A DNA stretch of 64,000 bases from Bacteroides eggerthii (GCF_025146565.1 NZ_CP102258.1:3876001-3940000), one strand, 5' to 3'; shown: positions 7,857-17,671, counted from the stretch's first letter. Notes: a model not told the origin generated them from the letters alone. Translations and numbers: made by a program.

Positions 7857-10349
7857 CTATGGTAATAGGTCACGGCTGATCCAATAGTATGTCTGCCCGT
7901 TGGACTGGAACGGCTTGCCGGCGGCTTCGTCCAGCAGTTTTTTCTTTTCCTTGAAATATTCAATCAGCATGTCCAGCTCCGCATCCGTAATCATTTTCTT
8001 TTTCCGCAAGTCCTTGACACGGTAAACTTCAAAGAAAGGATAGTCGGTCGGGCAGGAGGTAAACCTTTGCAAGGCCTCTGACAGGGGCATTCTCAGGAAA
8101 GTCTTTCTCCCTACCTTGCAAAATCTGTCCCTGTTGCGCTCTGAAAGGAAATGTCTGACCAGTTTTCTCCTTGCACGGCGGGTTGAGGCATATTCCGGTG
8201 CGTTCAGGCTGTCCGTCTTTACACGTACGGTAGATTCTTCGGCATCTGCCTGTAGGTAGTCGTCTGGACAGTCGCAGATATCCACCTTCGCTTGCTTTTT
8301 CTTTTTGACCGCTTCGTATTTATAGTCAACGATCAGCTTGGAGGGTGCTTCCACATACTTTCTCAACCGTTTGAACTCCTCTTCGTTGACAAGCAGATAA
8401 TAGTCCAGTGTGGAGGACAGCGAGTCCGGCAGTACGATTGGCTGTGCAGGCAGGCTCCAGGCAGGTTCGGTATCCGGAAGTACGGATAGCATGGGTTGTA
8501 CCCCCGACTGGCGGATATGGTAATAAGCTGTCATTGTCGAATCTGTCCTATATCGGTGTGTACCCACTTCGTCGAATGCCCTTGCCAGGCTGTTGCTCAG
8601 CAGGGTATTGTCAAACTTCACTTGTATCAGCATGGAATCCACGGCGGTGGTCAGTCCTTCCAGTTCCAGCGATTCGTTCTTTTGCGGAAATACCAGCCAT
8701 CCCTGTGTCATGCTCCGGTTTGGAAAGTCCAAACAATAGGTGTTATGGTTCACCTCCGCATATTCGTTTTCATTTCTGATCTGTTCGGGATATACAATCA
8801 GTTCCCGTTTTTTCCGGCTGACGCGTGGTGCCGAGCAGTCTATCATGTTTCCGATTTGCAGCACGAAGTTGTTGAAGTTGTCCGGTTCTCCTCCGTAGAG
8901 CTGGAAGCCGATCATGCGGCAGTTGTTTTTTACCAGCTTGTTCACCAAGGTGGAGTCTGCCCACTCGCTGTTGAACCCTTTATCGCCGATGACAACCAGG
9001 ATATTGGTTTCATCCGGACATTTGTTGAATTGCTCCACTCCGATCCGAAGGCCGGACCAGCTGCCGAATCGTCCGTATGTAGGCTTCAGTTGCTCGGCAT
9101 TACGTGCTTTGGCGGAAAGGAAATCAAGCAGCTCCATGTAGTCGGGAGTCAGTTTGCAGATGGGGTCTTTCCGGTTGTCCGGTTCATTGAAGGTAAGCAC
9201 GGCACCGAACCTGAAAGAAAAGCTGTCGTCATTCACCAGTTGCGATTGCAGTCCCTGGATGGCATTCACCACGGCTGGAAACCGTTGGATGGTGTTCTCT
9301 TTTCCTTCCAGGACAAACATGAGGTTTATTTTTTGCAGGTCCTTCTCTATCTTGTTTTTGAAAATCCCGTAATAGATTGGATTGCCGTTGACATTCAGCA
9401 CATAGCTTTCCCGTTTGTCGATGACCGGCATCGGAAGCCGGGTCCTGAAGCAGAAGCTCGTGTCATTGTTCCGGTAGGACAGTACCGGGCTGTAGCGGAT
9501 AGCAGGCTGGCTGGCCGAAAGTTGCAATTTCCGCTTCAGGTCGTTGGATGATAGCGGCAAGGTGTCTTTCCGTTCCCTGTCTTTAAAGACGAGCGTGCTG
9601 TCCGGCAGCGAGGTTAGGTCTATATGGAGCTGTTGTTCGGGGGCGGTCAGCAGGCGTCCGTCTATCCATCCGATGACAGCATGCCCTATGCTGTCTGCGT
9701 CAAGCTGCGGTTTGTCTGCCACGAGGGTGCATCCTTTGTCTTCCGATATTTGATAAGGATATACGACACTGTAAAATGGAATCTTGCCAGCCTCTTGTGT
9801 CAGGTCTGTATTTTTGAACAGTTTTACGGAGTCATTGGCAAAATACGTTTTTGGGGTGGCCAATGCCACGCTGTCGTTCAGCATGACCACCTGTTTGTTT
9901 TTGAATCCGGTAACAATGTCGGTAAAGCCGCTCCGGGTCAGCAACAGGTTGTTTTGGTTGATCCATCCGCAGTATTTTGCCTGTTTCCATTCTTTCAGTT
10001 TTCCGTTCTTCAGAATGGTGGGGTCGTATCGTATCAGCCTGAGCCAGTCTCCTTTTCGCTTGATGACGAGAAATGCGTCCATATATTTCACAGACTGCAT
10101 CTCGTTCTTTCCGCTTGGGCTCAGATAGGATGTTCCTGCTTCATTGGCGAAGACAATCCACGGGGTATGTTTGGGCAGTGTCTGGCTGCAGGGAGCCTTT
10201 ACCCCTTCTATGGAATAGTTCCGCATATATTCACGGGGTACATTCTTTATCCGCATAAAACGGTGTACCGGTCCGCAGGATGCCATACAGATGATGCATC
10301 CGCAAATCCATCCTCCTTTTATGAGTGTCGATATGCAATTCTTTTTCAT
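7857..10349 (-). CDS. tssR: TssR, large T6SS envelope lipoprotein
   Basis: This 830-residue protein starts with a signal peptide and lipobox-like site (IICMASC, Cys25), so it should be lipid-anchored in the periplasm. It has SH3-like N-terminal segments (about 60-230), a central VWA-like region (about 335-520, including NLMFVLEGK and NILVVIGDKG) and a long charged C-terminal part. TssR belongs to the TssNQOPR set that replaces the TssJLM membrane complex in Bacteroidota T6SSs. It is placed 3 bp after the PKD-domain gene, in the usual order. Product identity rests on length, lipoprotein signal, VWA-like centre and context. Confidence 0.85.
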   Translation of the reverse strand: MKKNCISTLIKGGWICGCIICMASCGPVHRFMRIKNVPREYMRNYSIEGVKAPCSQTLPKHTPWIVFANEAGTSYLSPSGKNEMQSVKYMDAFLVIKRKGDWLRLIRYDPTILKNGKLKEWKQAKYCGWINQNNLLLTRSGFTDIVTGFKNKQVVMLNDSVALATPKTYFANDSVKLFKNTDLTQEAGKIPFYSVVYPYQISEDKGCTLVADKPQLDADSIGHAVIGWIDGRLLTAPEQQLHIDLTSLPDSTLVFKDRERKDTLPLSSNDLKRKLQLSASQPAIRYSPVLSYRNNDTSFCFRTRLPMPVIDKRESYVLNVNGNPIYYGIFKNKIEKDLQKINLMFVLEGKENTIQRFPAVVNAIQGLQSQLVNDDSFSFRFGAVLTFNEPDNRKDPICKLTPDYMELLDFLSAKARNAEQLKPTYGRFGSWSGLRIGVEQFNKCPDETNILVVIGDKGFNSEWADSTLVNKLVKNNCRMIGFQLYGGEPDNFNNFVLQIGNMIDCSAPRVSRKKRELIVYPEQIRNENEYAEVNHNTYCLDFPNRSMTQGWLVFPQKNESLELEGLTTAVDSMLIQVKFDNTLLSNSLARAFDEVGTHRYRTDSTMTAYYHIRQSGVQPMLSVLPDTEPAWSLPAQPIVLPDSLSSTLDYYLLVNEEEFKRLRKYVEAPSKLIVDYKYEAVKKKKQAKVDICDCPDDYLQADAEESTVRVKTDSLNAPEYASTRRARRKLVRHFLSERNRDRFCKVGRKTFLRMPLSEALQRFTSCPTDYPFFEVYRVKDLRKKKMITDAELDMLIEYFKEKKKLLDEAAGKPFQSNGQTYYWISRDLLP

Positions 10350-10352
10350 GCC

Positions 10353-11261
10353 TCATTTGTTTTTTTGTTCGGAAAAGCGTTCGTGCTGTGTTACCATCAG
10401 CTGCATCACACATTCGTTGTTCAGGTTGTCTCCCATATCGACGAACACCTCGTCTATAAGGGTTTTCCTGCGTGCTATGATTTTCAGTCCTTGGCAATAG
10501 GAATAGAAATCATTCTTCTTGCTGTTGTTGACGGTTACCGCTATGTCCGGATTTCCGCAAAGGTATTTCTTCAGGATATAATTGTAATGGGTATTGAACG
10601 GCTTGCCGTCCACGATGGCTTGCAAGTGTTCACGGATGTCATTGCCGATGATGACAAGCACGTCTGTCGAGTCGTTCTCCGTATATTGGGGAAGGATTTC
10701 AATGGTGTGCCGGACCGGATATTGGGTATTCTCCGTAGTCAGCAGAACCTCGTATATGCCGGGTTCTGTATAGGCGTAGAGTGGGTTCTGCTCCCGCGAA
10801 TCGACAATTCCGGATTCTCCGAACTGCCAGCGCCATTCTTTCGACGGACCGTATCCTTTGAAAGATACGATTTCTCCTTGAAAGGCGGTTGCCGGTGCTT
10901 TCATCCTGACAAGCTCGTCGCTTCCGTAATCATCCCGGCTCCTGTGTACTGTGATGATCTGTTTCCTTTCCAGTCCTCCGTCCACTTGAAGGCGTACTTG
11001 GTAGCGTCCCGGTTTCTTGAACACGTATTCTCCGCTCCGTTCGTGTGATATGTCTCCGTTGCCGAATTCCCAAAGCCAGGAGCGTGCGTTGCGGGTGCTG
11101 TCGGCATAATGGACCGTTTCTCCGGTTTCCACCTCTATGGGGGTCAGTGTCATACGCACGGTGCGGCTGGAAAAGAACAGCCGGATCAGTATGGCGACAA
11201 GGATGCACAGCAGCATGGCTGCGATTACGAACAGAATCTTTCTGGTATAAATTTTTCCCAT
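10353..11261 (-). CDS. tssP: TssP, PKD-domain T6SS membrane protein
   Basis: This 302-residue protein has one N-terminal membrane helix (about 7-29) and a periplasmic part with two PKD-like beta-sandwich repeats (SWLWEFGNGDISHERSGEYVF near 60-80 and WRWQFGESGIVDSREQNPLYAYTEPG near 143-168). The PKD signature W-x-F-G-[DE] is seen twice. A mixed C-terminal domain follows (about 200-302). PKD-domain TssP is one of the Bacteroidota-specific envelope components. One base separates it from the upstream gene, so the operon is tightly packed. The exact letter assignment among TssO, P and Q is from memory of the family. Confidence 0.8.
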   Translation of the reverse strand: MGKIYTRKILFVIAAMLLCILVAILIRLFFSSRTVRMTLTPIEVETGETVHYADSTRNARSWLWEFGNGDISHERSGEYVFKKPGRYQVRLQVDGGLERKQIITVHRSRDDYGSDELVRMKAPATAFQGEIVSFKGYGPSKEWRWQFGESGIVDSREQNPLYAYTEPGIYEVLLTTENTQYPVRHTIEILPQYTENDSTDVLVIIGNDIREHLQAIVDGKPFNTHYNYILKKYLCGNPDIAVTVNNSKKNDFYSYCQGLKIIARRKTLIDEVFVDMGDNLNNECVMQLMVTQHERFSEQKNK

Positions 11262-11262
11262 G

Positions 11263-11775
11263 TCATTTGTTTTTAGTTCCTGAGCGCAAGTCTTCCTCCT
11301 TTTTCTGCAAGCCTATCTCGCACTCCTCCAGATTGGCTTTGAACAGACTTATGTTTTGTCCGATACTCCATAGCTGTTTCCTGTCGGACAGCCACATGGC
11401 ATAAAAGTCGGCAATGTGCATGAACAGCTTGTATCGCTTGTCCCAGCTGTTCCTTTCGTATGTGTTCCGCAGGTTGTTTATCAGATAATGGATGTCGTCT
11501 TCTTCATACTGGGCGTAAACGCCCGGTTCAAATGTTTCTATTTTACGGAACAGGGAGTCCACCGGCAACTGGCTTTCCGCTTGTTCCTGCTGGAAATCCT
11601 TGATGCGGTTCATCTTGATCTTTACGAACTCTTTCTGCTCAAACATCTTGAAATCTGAGTTCCACATGAAAATTACCAGACAACACGCTACGGTTGTCAG
11701 GAAAAAGAACAGGAATACATAGGCATGTCCCATGAATATTTCCCGTTTGTTCATTGTCTTTCTGTTGTTGTCCAT
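11263..11775 (-). CDS. TssO/TssQ-type single-pass T6SS membrane protein
   Basis: This 170-residue protein has a short basic cytoplasmic N-terminus, one membrane helix (about 17-39) and a helical, charged periplasmic domain with likely coiled coils (about 45-170). An alternative Met lies at codon 8. Together with the neighbouring gene of the same shape and the PKD protein, it fits the TssO/TssQ components of the Bacteroidota trans-envelope complex. I cannot say with certainty which of the pair is TssQ; this one is the more likely TssQ by elimination. It lies 11 bp from its upstream neighbour. Confidence 0.7.
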   Translation of the reverse strand: MDNNRKTMNKREIFMGHAYVFLFFFLTTVACCLVIFMWNSDFKMFEQKEFVKIKMNRIKDFQQEQAESQLPVDSLFRKIETFEPGVYAQYEEDDIHYLINNLRNTYERNSWDKRYKLFMHIADFYAMWLSDRKQLWSIGQNISLFKANLEECEIGLQKKEEDLRSGTKNK

Positions 11776-11786
11776 GGCTTTCCGTT

Positions 11787-12290
11787 TTATTGTTTGTTGC
11801 CGCCGGAACCCACATTCAGGTTACGCCTTGTTTTCCAGTTGTCTTGGATGCACTGCATCAGGTCTTTCTTCACCATCTCTTCCTGGATATTCAGCAGACG
11901 GATGGAGTCTTTTACCCCGAGGAAGATGTTGAGGTTTTCCAGCAGCTGCCTGTAAAGCCTGCAATCTTTGGTGTCCATGCCTTGGACATATTTGAGCAGG
12001 TTCATCTTGCGCGTACTGACAACGCTTTGCAGGAGCTTGTCGTTTATTTGCGGTGAAGTGTTCATCAGTTTCATGTACTGGTAGATGGAATCCATGCTGT
12101 TCGACAGGGACAGCTCTTTGGCATAGATATGGTCATATTCCAGTGCCTGCTCCGTGATTCGCTTTACTTCTATGCCGGAGGTTTTCAGGAAACAGGCAAA
12201 GATGCTTACCGCAAGGATGGTGCAGCATGTCAGATAGCCCGCGAATCTCAGATAGGCTTTCCTTACTTCTGTGTTGTTTTTCGGTTTCAT
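11787..12290 (-). CDS. tssO: TssO-like single-pass T6SS membrane protein
   Basis: From Met at 12290 the protein has 167 residues: a basic N-terminus (MKPKNNTEVRKAYLR), one membrane helix (about 16-38, with Cys residues) and a helical periplasmic domain. A longer frame starting at 12377 overlaps the end of tssG and looks wrong. The MKPKN-RRKA-type N-terminus before the helix is what I recall of TssO. It sits between tssG and the second single-pass protein, so these are parts of the membrane platform. Its shape does not resemble TssL or TssM, which are absent from this locus. Confidence 0.75.
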   Translation of the reverse strand: MKPKNNTEVRKAYLRFAGYLTCCTILAVSIFACFLKTSGIEVKRITEQALEYDHIYAKELSLSNSMDSIYQYMKLMNTSPQINDKLLQSVVSTRKMNLLKYVQGMDTKDCRLYRQLLENLNIFLGVKDSIRLLNIQEEMVKKDLMQCIQDNWKTRRNLNVGSGGNKQ

Positions 12291-12309
12291 ATAGGATGAT
12301 GTTTTATAT

Positions 12310-13272
12310 TCATAAATAGGTGCTGATACCCAGATAGGCGCCTTGTTCGGTTGGGGTTCCCAGCCTGAACCGGGCATCTTCCTGCTGGATGATGTAGCGG
12401 ATCTGTATCTCCTTGTCCGAGGGGAGGAACAGTTCTGTCAGCGCATTCAGTATTTTACTGTCGGCGGCGCCGGGAAAGAAGCTTTCCATCCGTCGGGCGG
12501 ACAGGGGACCGATTTCCACCAGCATCTGGTAGGTGCCGTCGGCAAAACTGTTTCCCAGAACCATGTCGTCTCCCAGAATGCAGCTCCCCAATTTGGGAAT
12601 AAGGCAGGGATCCACTTCCACCACGCATTTGTCTCCTCTCTTGATATGCACGGGCACACCGGTCAGAATGGTCATGCACTCGCCGGTTTTGGAAAGGCTC
12701 GCTGTAATCTGTTCCATATAGGCCAGCATATGGACAAGCATGACCGCCAGATGGGTCGGCAGCAATTCCAGTACGGGCCATTGACCGGAAAAGATGCTTA
12801 CGAAATCCGGATGTACGTTCATCTCGTCAATGCGGCGTTCCTTGTTCTGGAAGGCTACCAACATATGGTCCAGGGAGATTTCGAAAGGCTTGAAGAAACG
12901 GCGGGCGAAAAATTCCTCTTCACGGTGGATGCGGATTTCGTCCAGCACCTGTTCCTTCGATATTTTCTCGGACTGGTAAAGGTTCTTGTGGAATATGCCT
13001 TCGGGCAGCTCGTCATAAAGGCTTCTCCTGTTCACATAAAGATACAGATAGTCCGTCAGGTCATAATGGGAATATTCCGGGTGGATGTCATGGATGTCTT
13101 TCGAGAATCCGCGCCGGATGTCTCCCCGTCTGAATATGAGGGTACGCTCTGCATCATACCCGGCTTCTTTCAGTCCGCTGGCCACCACTTCCGCCTTGAA
13201 GTCGGTATCCGGCAGGTTGAATGAATGGGAATGTTCGTCAAACCGTACTATTTTATCTTGTTCTTCCGTCAT
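12310..13272 (-). CDS. tssG: TssG, T6SS baseplate component
   Basis: This is a 320-residue TssG-family protein taken from Met 13272. A longer frame to 13410 would overlap tssK by 118 bp and lacks similarity there. TssG forms the wedge of the baseplate with TssE, TssF and TssK. Supporting features are the length, the central EEEFFARRFFKPFEISLDHM and FVSIFSGQWPVLELLPTHL segments, and the C-terminal ALTELFLPSDKEIQIRYI stretch before a beta-like end. It directly follows tssK, and one-gene spacing to the membrane subunits supports a single transcript. Confidence 0.85.
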   Translation of the reverse strand: MTEEQDKIVRFDEHSHSFNLPDTDFKAEVVASGLKEAGYDAERTLIFRRGDIRRGFSKDIHDIHPEYSHYDLTDYLYLYVNRRSLYDELPEGIFHKNLYQSEKISKEQVLDEIRIHREEEFFARRFFKPFEISLDHMLVAFQNKERRIDEMNVHPDFVSIFSGQWPVLELLPTHLAVMLVHMLAYMEQITASLSKTGECMTILTGVPVHIKRGDKCVVEVDPCLIPKLGSCILGDDMVLGNSFADGTYQMLVEIGPLSARRMESFFPGAADSKILNALTELFLPSDKEIQIRYIIQQEDARFRLGTPTEQGAYLGISTYL

Positions 13273-13292
13273 GTCCGTTCGCTTATAGGGGA

Positions 13293-14453
13293 TTAGTCCA
13301 GTATGTTCCAGCGTGACTCGCTCGATTCTTTCGGTTGTCTGGAGCGTTCGGCGACAACGATGTTTTCCTTGTGCTTGCCGATATATTCCAGACGGCTGAG
13401 GGTTGTCCACAGGTCATTGAACAGGTATAGGAAACGTTCCGCCGTAACCATCAGTTGGCGGATATTGTGGTGGTTGTACAGCAGCCCGCAGTTTTCCCTC
13501 AGCAGGCCTTCGTAGGCACCGGGAGTGATGCCGTTCCATTCGTTGAAGTATTTCAGCAGGTCCTCCTTGTCTTCCTTGTCCATGAAACTCAGGCATACAT
13601 ACAGGCGGTGAGCCAATGTGGAGAATACATTCAGGAAGTGTAGCGGTGAATAGTATTGCCCCTCGTTGCGGAAGGAGAAGTAGATATCGGATATGAACAG
13701 CATGACATGGCGGCACAGCATACCGATGTTGGTGGCCAGGCTGGTCTGTTTTTCTGCATTCTCCACTTTGGCAAGGATGTCAAACGAGGCTTTTTCTATG
13801 GAATCCACAAGTTGCCCGAATTTGGTATAGTAGCCTTTCAGGTCCGGATGGCTGGACATGCTTGTGCATGGCGGGATGAAGTTTCCGTCCACTTCACAGC
13901 GGTTTCCGTTCTTGCGCAGGCGTCCGATCAGCAGAAAGTGTCTTCCCAGCTCGCTTCCGTCGGTCTGTCCGCTCGGCAGCACGCTCAACGCATATTTGGG
14001 TAAGGCATTGGGCTGGCGTGGACTGATTTCCTTCTCGTTCGGAATACCCGAAGGAAGATGTTCGAAAGGGTCTGCCATCAGTATGACATCCCACCGTTTG
14101 TCCTTTTCTTCTTCCTCTTCTGTAGGGATATGGAAACTGGCGGTGAGTTCGTCATCCTCACCGGCATCATAATCTATCAGGTAACCTCCGGAAGTAAGGG
14201 CGTGGCAACGTTTCAGACGGACTTCCAAGGTGCCTGTAACGAGTTCCGTAATGCTGAAATCGCCGGAAACCGGTTCTCCTTTCTTGAATGGCAGGAGTCC
14301 GTAGGTATTGCGGTTCAGATGAAATGACTGGTATTCGCACAACCGGTCCGTAAAGTGGTCTTCCTGTTGGGTGAAATGCCCTTTGTTGACAGGCATTCCG
14401 TCCGCCCAGTTTACCAGCGGATATTTTTTCTTTTGGCTCTGTTTTCCTATCAT
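13293..14453 (-). CDS. tssK: TssK, T6SS baseplate-membrane connector
   Basis: This 386-residue protein carries the TssK signature at its N-terminus (VNWADGMPVNKGHFTQQEDHF, residues 14-34), matching the W-x-EGM-x-x-x-HFQ pattern. TssK trimers connect the baseplate wedges to the membrane complex, which in Bacteroidota is TssNQOPR. The C-terminal head (about 230-386) is helical, as in the family. It is a little shorter than the proteobacterial form of about 440 residues. The stop lies 20 bp before the chosen tssG start. Identification is secure by motif and context. Confidence 0.9.
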   Translation of the reverse strand: MIGKQSQKKKYPLVNWADGMPVNKGHFTQQEDHFTDRLCEYQSFHLNRNTYGLLPFKKGEPVSGDFSITELVTGTLEVRLKRCHALTSGGYLIDYDAGEDDELTASFHIPTEEEEEKDKRWDVILMADPFEHLPSGIPNEKEISPRQPNALPKYALSVLPSGQTDGSELGRHFLLIGRLRKNGNRCEVDGNFIPPCTSMSSHPDLKGYYTKFGQLVDSIEKASFDILAKVENAEKQTSLATNIGMLCRHVMLFISDIYFSFRNEGQYYSPLHFLNVFSTLAHRLYVCLSFMDKEDKEDLLKYFNEWNGITPGAYEGLLRENCGLLYNHHNIRQLMVTAERFLYLFNDLWTTLSRLEYIGKHKENIVVAERSRQPKESSESRWNILD

Positions 14454-14464
14454 AATGTTTCTAT

Positions 14465-15343
14465 TTAATATTCGTTATACTTTATAAGTTCGTTTGCCAC
14501 ACGCTTGGCTATGATTACATCGTGTCTTTTCAGCTTGTTGCCGGCAAGTGTAACGTCGGGGTCTATATAGCGCCGTCTCTTGAAAAAGGACGGTTTGGTA
14601 TAGAATACCCATTCGTAATAGGCTCCTCCTTCATTCTTATATACGATGGGCGAAGACGGTGATTTGAGGTTGCAGTCGTCAATCATGCGCTGGAACCACT
14701 GCCCGAAGATGATATCCTCGGATGCCTTGCCGGTTATGCGTTCCGATGCGGGGTCATCCACCCTGCGGAATATGTCCACATCCATTACGATGCTCCGTTC
14801 ACGGTTGATGTACAAGGTATCCGAGTCATATTCCTCCGAATATTTCCATACTTTATAAATTTCAATGGGTATGTCGAAATAGCTGTTCACCGTTTGGGAA
14901 TACAGGAGTGGAAATGCAAAGGGCAGCAGGCAGGTGGAGGCCCAGATGCCGTACTGGAGTTCGTTGCAGAGGTTGAACACTACGGAAAAGAGTCCGGCTC
15001 CCAGAAGCATGACCGTAACCGTCAGCAGGCATTGGATGCCGAAAGAAGGCATTTCCTTGCTTGATGCGAACACTTTGCGAAGGACGAGCCGGTTGTAATA
15101 TCCGGCAGTCCAGTACAGGATGACCAGCAGGATGTAGGCATAAGGCATGAAGTTATAGTCCATGAATCCGGACAGGCCGGGCAGGGCAAGGATTATGCCG
15201 CACAGCAGCAGATACGCAATCAGTTTTTTGTTGTTGAGCAGCTTGTTCTTGCGTGCGATAAAATAGGCTGCGATTCCGAAAATCACGGTCAGCAGCGGCA
15301 TCAGCAGGTACGATGAAATGAGATGTTGGGTAACTGGGTTCAT
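14465..15343 (-). CDS. tssN: TssN, multi-pass T6SS inner-membrane protein
   Basis: This 292-residue protein has five to six membrane helices in residues 8-165 (among them LLMPLLTVIFGIAAYFIA, LIAYLLLCGIILALPGLSGF, YILLVILYWTAGYY and LLTVTVMLLGAGLFSVVF), followed by a cytoplasmic C-terminal domain of about 120 residues rich in charged groups. This layout is that of TssN, the polytopic Bacteroidota-specific subunit of the trans-envelope complex. It is located between tssF and tssK, 11 bp after tssF, as expected for the core cluster. Confidence 0.85.
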   Translation of the reverse strand: MNPVTQHLISSYLLMPLLTVIFGIAAYFIARKNKLLNNKKLIAYLLLCGIILALPGLSGFMDYNFMPYAYILLVILYWTAGYYNRLVLRKVFASSKEMPSFGIQCLLTVTVMLLGAGLFSVVFNLCNELQYGIWASTCLLPFAFPLLYSQTVNSYFDIPIEIYKVWKYSEEYDSDTLYINRERSIVMDVDIFRRVDDPASERITGKASEDIIFGQWFQRMIDDCNLKSPSSPIVYKNEGGAYYEWVFYTKPSFFKRRRYIDPDVTLAGNKLKRHDVIIAKRVANELIKYNEY

Positions 15344-15354
15344 AAGTATGGTAT

Positions 15355-17199
15355 TTATGCTTTATTGTATTCTATGAATATCCGGTAATTGAATGTGTCC
15401 GGCGAACAGGCCGAGAGTTTGGTACGCAGGTTGTCTTTTATCTGTTTTTCCTGCGAAGGCTCATCCAGTTTCGTTCCAAGAATCAGATGGACTTCTTTGG
15501 TTCGGATCAGTCCTTCGTGCGGCATCGGGCTGATTTCCACCCCGTTCCGGATTTCTGTCCGCACCAGCAGTTCGCCGAGTTCTTTTTTGCAGAAACTGGC
15601 TATGTCGTTCTGTGTCAGGACACGGCCGTGCGAAATGAAGGCGTATTTGTAGATGTCAATCCGTTCTCTGTTTTGGGGGGCTTGTTTCCCACCGTAGGTG
15701 GTACTGACCAGAGCCAGTGTCTTCGGGTCCAGGTAAGTGGTGGCATTGGGGGACAGGTTTACGCCTGCCTGTATCCGGTTTCCTACCTCACAGTTGGTTG
15801 TCCAGTATTTGACGGTAATCTGCCCCTTGCCGGACAGTTCGTCAATCATAAGATAATAAGGTGTTTCCCTGAACTCGTTCATGTTGTCCGCTGTCTGTTT
15901 CATTTGCGCCATCAGTTGCTCCATCTGGATGGTAAGTGCCTGTAGCTTGATGCTTGATACGGCATTGAAGGCATGGGTCTCGTCATCCAGCAGGTCGGAC
16001 AGATAGCCGAGCAGCTCCTTGGCGGAACGGGAGTCGAAACGCTCGCATCCTCCTTTGCGGATGGAGTAGGTTCCATAGCTTTCCGTGGAATCCTTTGCGG
16101 GATAGAGGAGTTCATGGTAGTTCTTTCCGTCAGAGTCCTTCACGCTGTGTACGGACAGAAGGGATTCGTAGCTGCCCGTGCGCAAGGGTATCACCCTGAA
16201 AGTTTCCTCAAGGGTGGTCGTCTGTTCGTGAAGCGTCTTGTTCTCTACAGGCACGATGTTGATGCCGGCATGAAGTTCTTCAAGGACTTCCGCTGTGAAA
16301 TGGGCGGGGAACTGTATTTTCACCCATACCAGCTTGTCCTGCATCTTCTCCAGAACGGCCTCTTTGAAACAGGACCGCAGGGTGTCCGGAAGGTTTTTCC
16401 TGCAGGAACCGTCGAGTGGAAAGGACTGCGATACCTTCAGAAAATGTTTGCTGTAAATATCCATGACTTCCTTGTCTATGACGGACATCACGTCATAGTC
16501 TTGGAAAAAGGCACGGGTTGGTTCTTTCTGTATGGTTGTCTTTTCATGGATTCCCCCTTCCATCACGACTGTTTTCCCTTCTACGGACCATTCCGTACAG
16601 GGGAGCAGGAGCAGATATTCATAGCTTTCCGTAAGGTTGGGAAAATCCAGATAGAAGGAAAAGTCTTCAAGGTCGGAAATGGATTCATCCACCGCCATTC
16701 CTAACCAGACGGTACGCGGAGGCATCCTTGTTTCTGCACGGGCAATCATGGTCTTCTCCAAGGTAGGGGCTATCCGGTAGAGAAGGTCGTCGCAGACCAT
16801 ATATTTCACGTCGGCTTTGTGCAGCAGGGTATCGCAGGCGGGATAAAACGATACACTTCCGGTCGATAGCTTCCGGGTAAGCGAGTCGCTCTCGTAATAC
16901 ATGCCCGATTCCCGGGTTATCAGGTAACACGGTTCTATGGGATAGGCGTGTACGATGCCGTGTGCGGGAAAGGGTGAGGTAAGGATGTCCGGAGTAAGGA
17001 TTCGGGCGGTCTTTTCCAGCAGCCTTGTCTCGATGGCGGTAAAATCCTCTCCCAGCATATATATCTCGTTGGACAATGCTTCCAGCAGGAGCTTGACAAC
17101 CGGGTCGAAGTTTTCCGCCTTTTTTATTCCCCAGAAAGCCGCAGCGTATTTCAGCATACGGTTTCTGATTTGCTCTTTATTGTATTTTTCTGTACTCAT
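15355..17199 (-). CDS. tssF: TssF, T6SS baseplate component
   Basis: This 614-residue TssF protein is recognised by its N-terminal pattern: residues near 15-95 include FWGIKKAENFDPVVKLLLEA, IETRLLEKTARILTPDILTS and FPAHGIVHAYP, matching the TssF consensus around LLEAFA...LTP.LLP..PS.A. Two copies of TssF with one TssG form the baseplate wedge. It is near the usual length of about 600 residues. It is 7 bp downstream of tssE and upstream of tssN, giving the compact order E-F-N-K-G. Confidence 0.9.
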   Translation of the reverse strand: MSTEKYNKEQIRNRMLKYAAAFWGIKKAENFDPVVKLLLEALSNEIYMLGEDFTAIETRLLEKTARILTPDILTSPFPAHGIVHAYPIEPCYLITRESGMYYESDSLTRKLSTGSVSFYPACDTLLHKADVKYMVCDDLLYRIAPTLEKTMIARAETRMPPRTVWLGMAVDESISDLEDFSFYLDFPNLTESYEYLLLLPCTEWSVEGKTVVMEGGIHEKTTIQKEPTRAFFQDYDVMSVIDKEVMDIYSKHFLKVSQSFPLDGSCRKNLPDTLRSCFKEAVLEKMQDKLVWVKIQFPAHFTAEVLEELHAGINIVPVENKTLHEQTTTLEETFRVIPLRTGSYESLLSVHSVKDSDGKNYHELLYPAKDSTESYGTYSIRKGGCERFDSRSAKELLGYLSDLLDDETHAFNAVSSIKLQALTIQMEQLMAQMKQTADNMNEFRETPYYLMIDELSGKGQITVKYWTTNCEVGNRIQAGVNLSPNATTYLDPKTLALVSTTYGGKQAPQNRERIDIYKYAFISHGRVLTQNDIASFCKKELGELLVRTEIRNGVEISPMPHEGLIRTKEVHLILGTKLDEPSQEKQIKDNLRTKLSACSPDTFNYRIFIEYNKA

Positions 17200-17206
17200 A
17201 ATCCTT

Positions 17207-17671
17207 TCATCGGGTTGAAATCGGTCCTAAATAGATTACATAATAGAAACACCGTTTTTCTCCGGTATGTACCAGGGTTCCATATACATATACTTGTACA
17301 CGTTTCTTTACGGCGGGAGCGTCAAATACATTGTCCTGTCGGGTGGTGTCATCAATGATGACACGTACATTTACACCCGTAAGCCGCTTCTCGTGCCGAG
17401 TAATTGCCTTGGTTATATATTCCGAGAATTGTCCTTCCCAACGGGTGTGTGAAACAATGCTTTCAAAGTCGAGAAAAAAGATCTCACAGCCGAACTCCTT
17501 GTCAAAGGCATGTTCGCCGGGAGCCGTACTGATCAGCAGTTCGATAAACTGATCGATGGACTCGATTTCCGAGCAGGATGCAAGACGGCTGTTTTCCACA
17601 TCCTCGCTGAGCAAGGCTTCAAAATCCAGGGGCAATTTGCAAAACTTTGTTTCCATACTTGTCAGTGCCAT
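17207..17671 (-). CDS. tssE: TssE, gp25-like baseplate subunit
   Basis: This 154-residue protein matches the gp25/TssE lysozyme-like baseplate fold: TAPGEHAFDKEFGCEIF (the conserved PGE...D..FG pattern, about 50-66) and, further on, ITRHEKRLTGVNVRVII. TssE starts sheath polymerisation on the baseplate. Its start overlaps the preceding hcp-like gene by 10 bp; using Met6 (17656) instead removes the overlap, and I cannot choose between them. It heads the E-F-N-K-G baseplate block. Confidence 0.85.
   Translation of the reverse strand: MALTSMETKFCKLPLDFEALLSEDVENSRLASCSEIESIDQFIELLISTAPGEHAFDKEFGCEIFFLDFESIVSHTRWEGQFSEYITKAITRHEKRLTGVNVRVIIDDTTRQDNVFDAPAVKKRVQVYVYGTLVHTGEKRCFYYVIYLGPISTR

Noticed and set aside
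8496..9551. A 351-codon open frame on the plus strand inside tssR
   Set aside because: It is antisense to an intact T6SS gene, has no recognisable product and shows unusual His/Gln/Val-rich content typical of a shadow frame.
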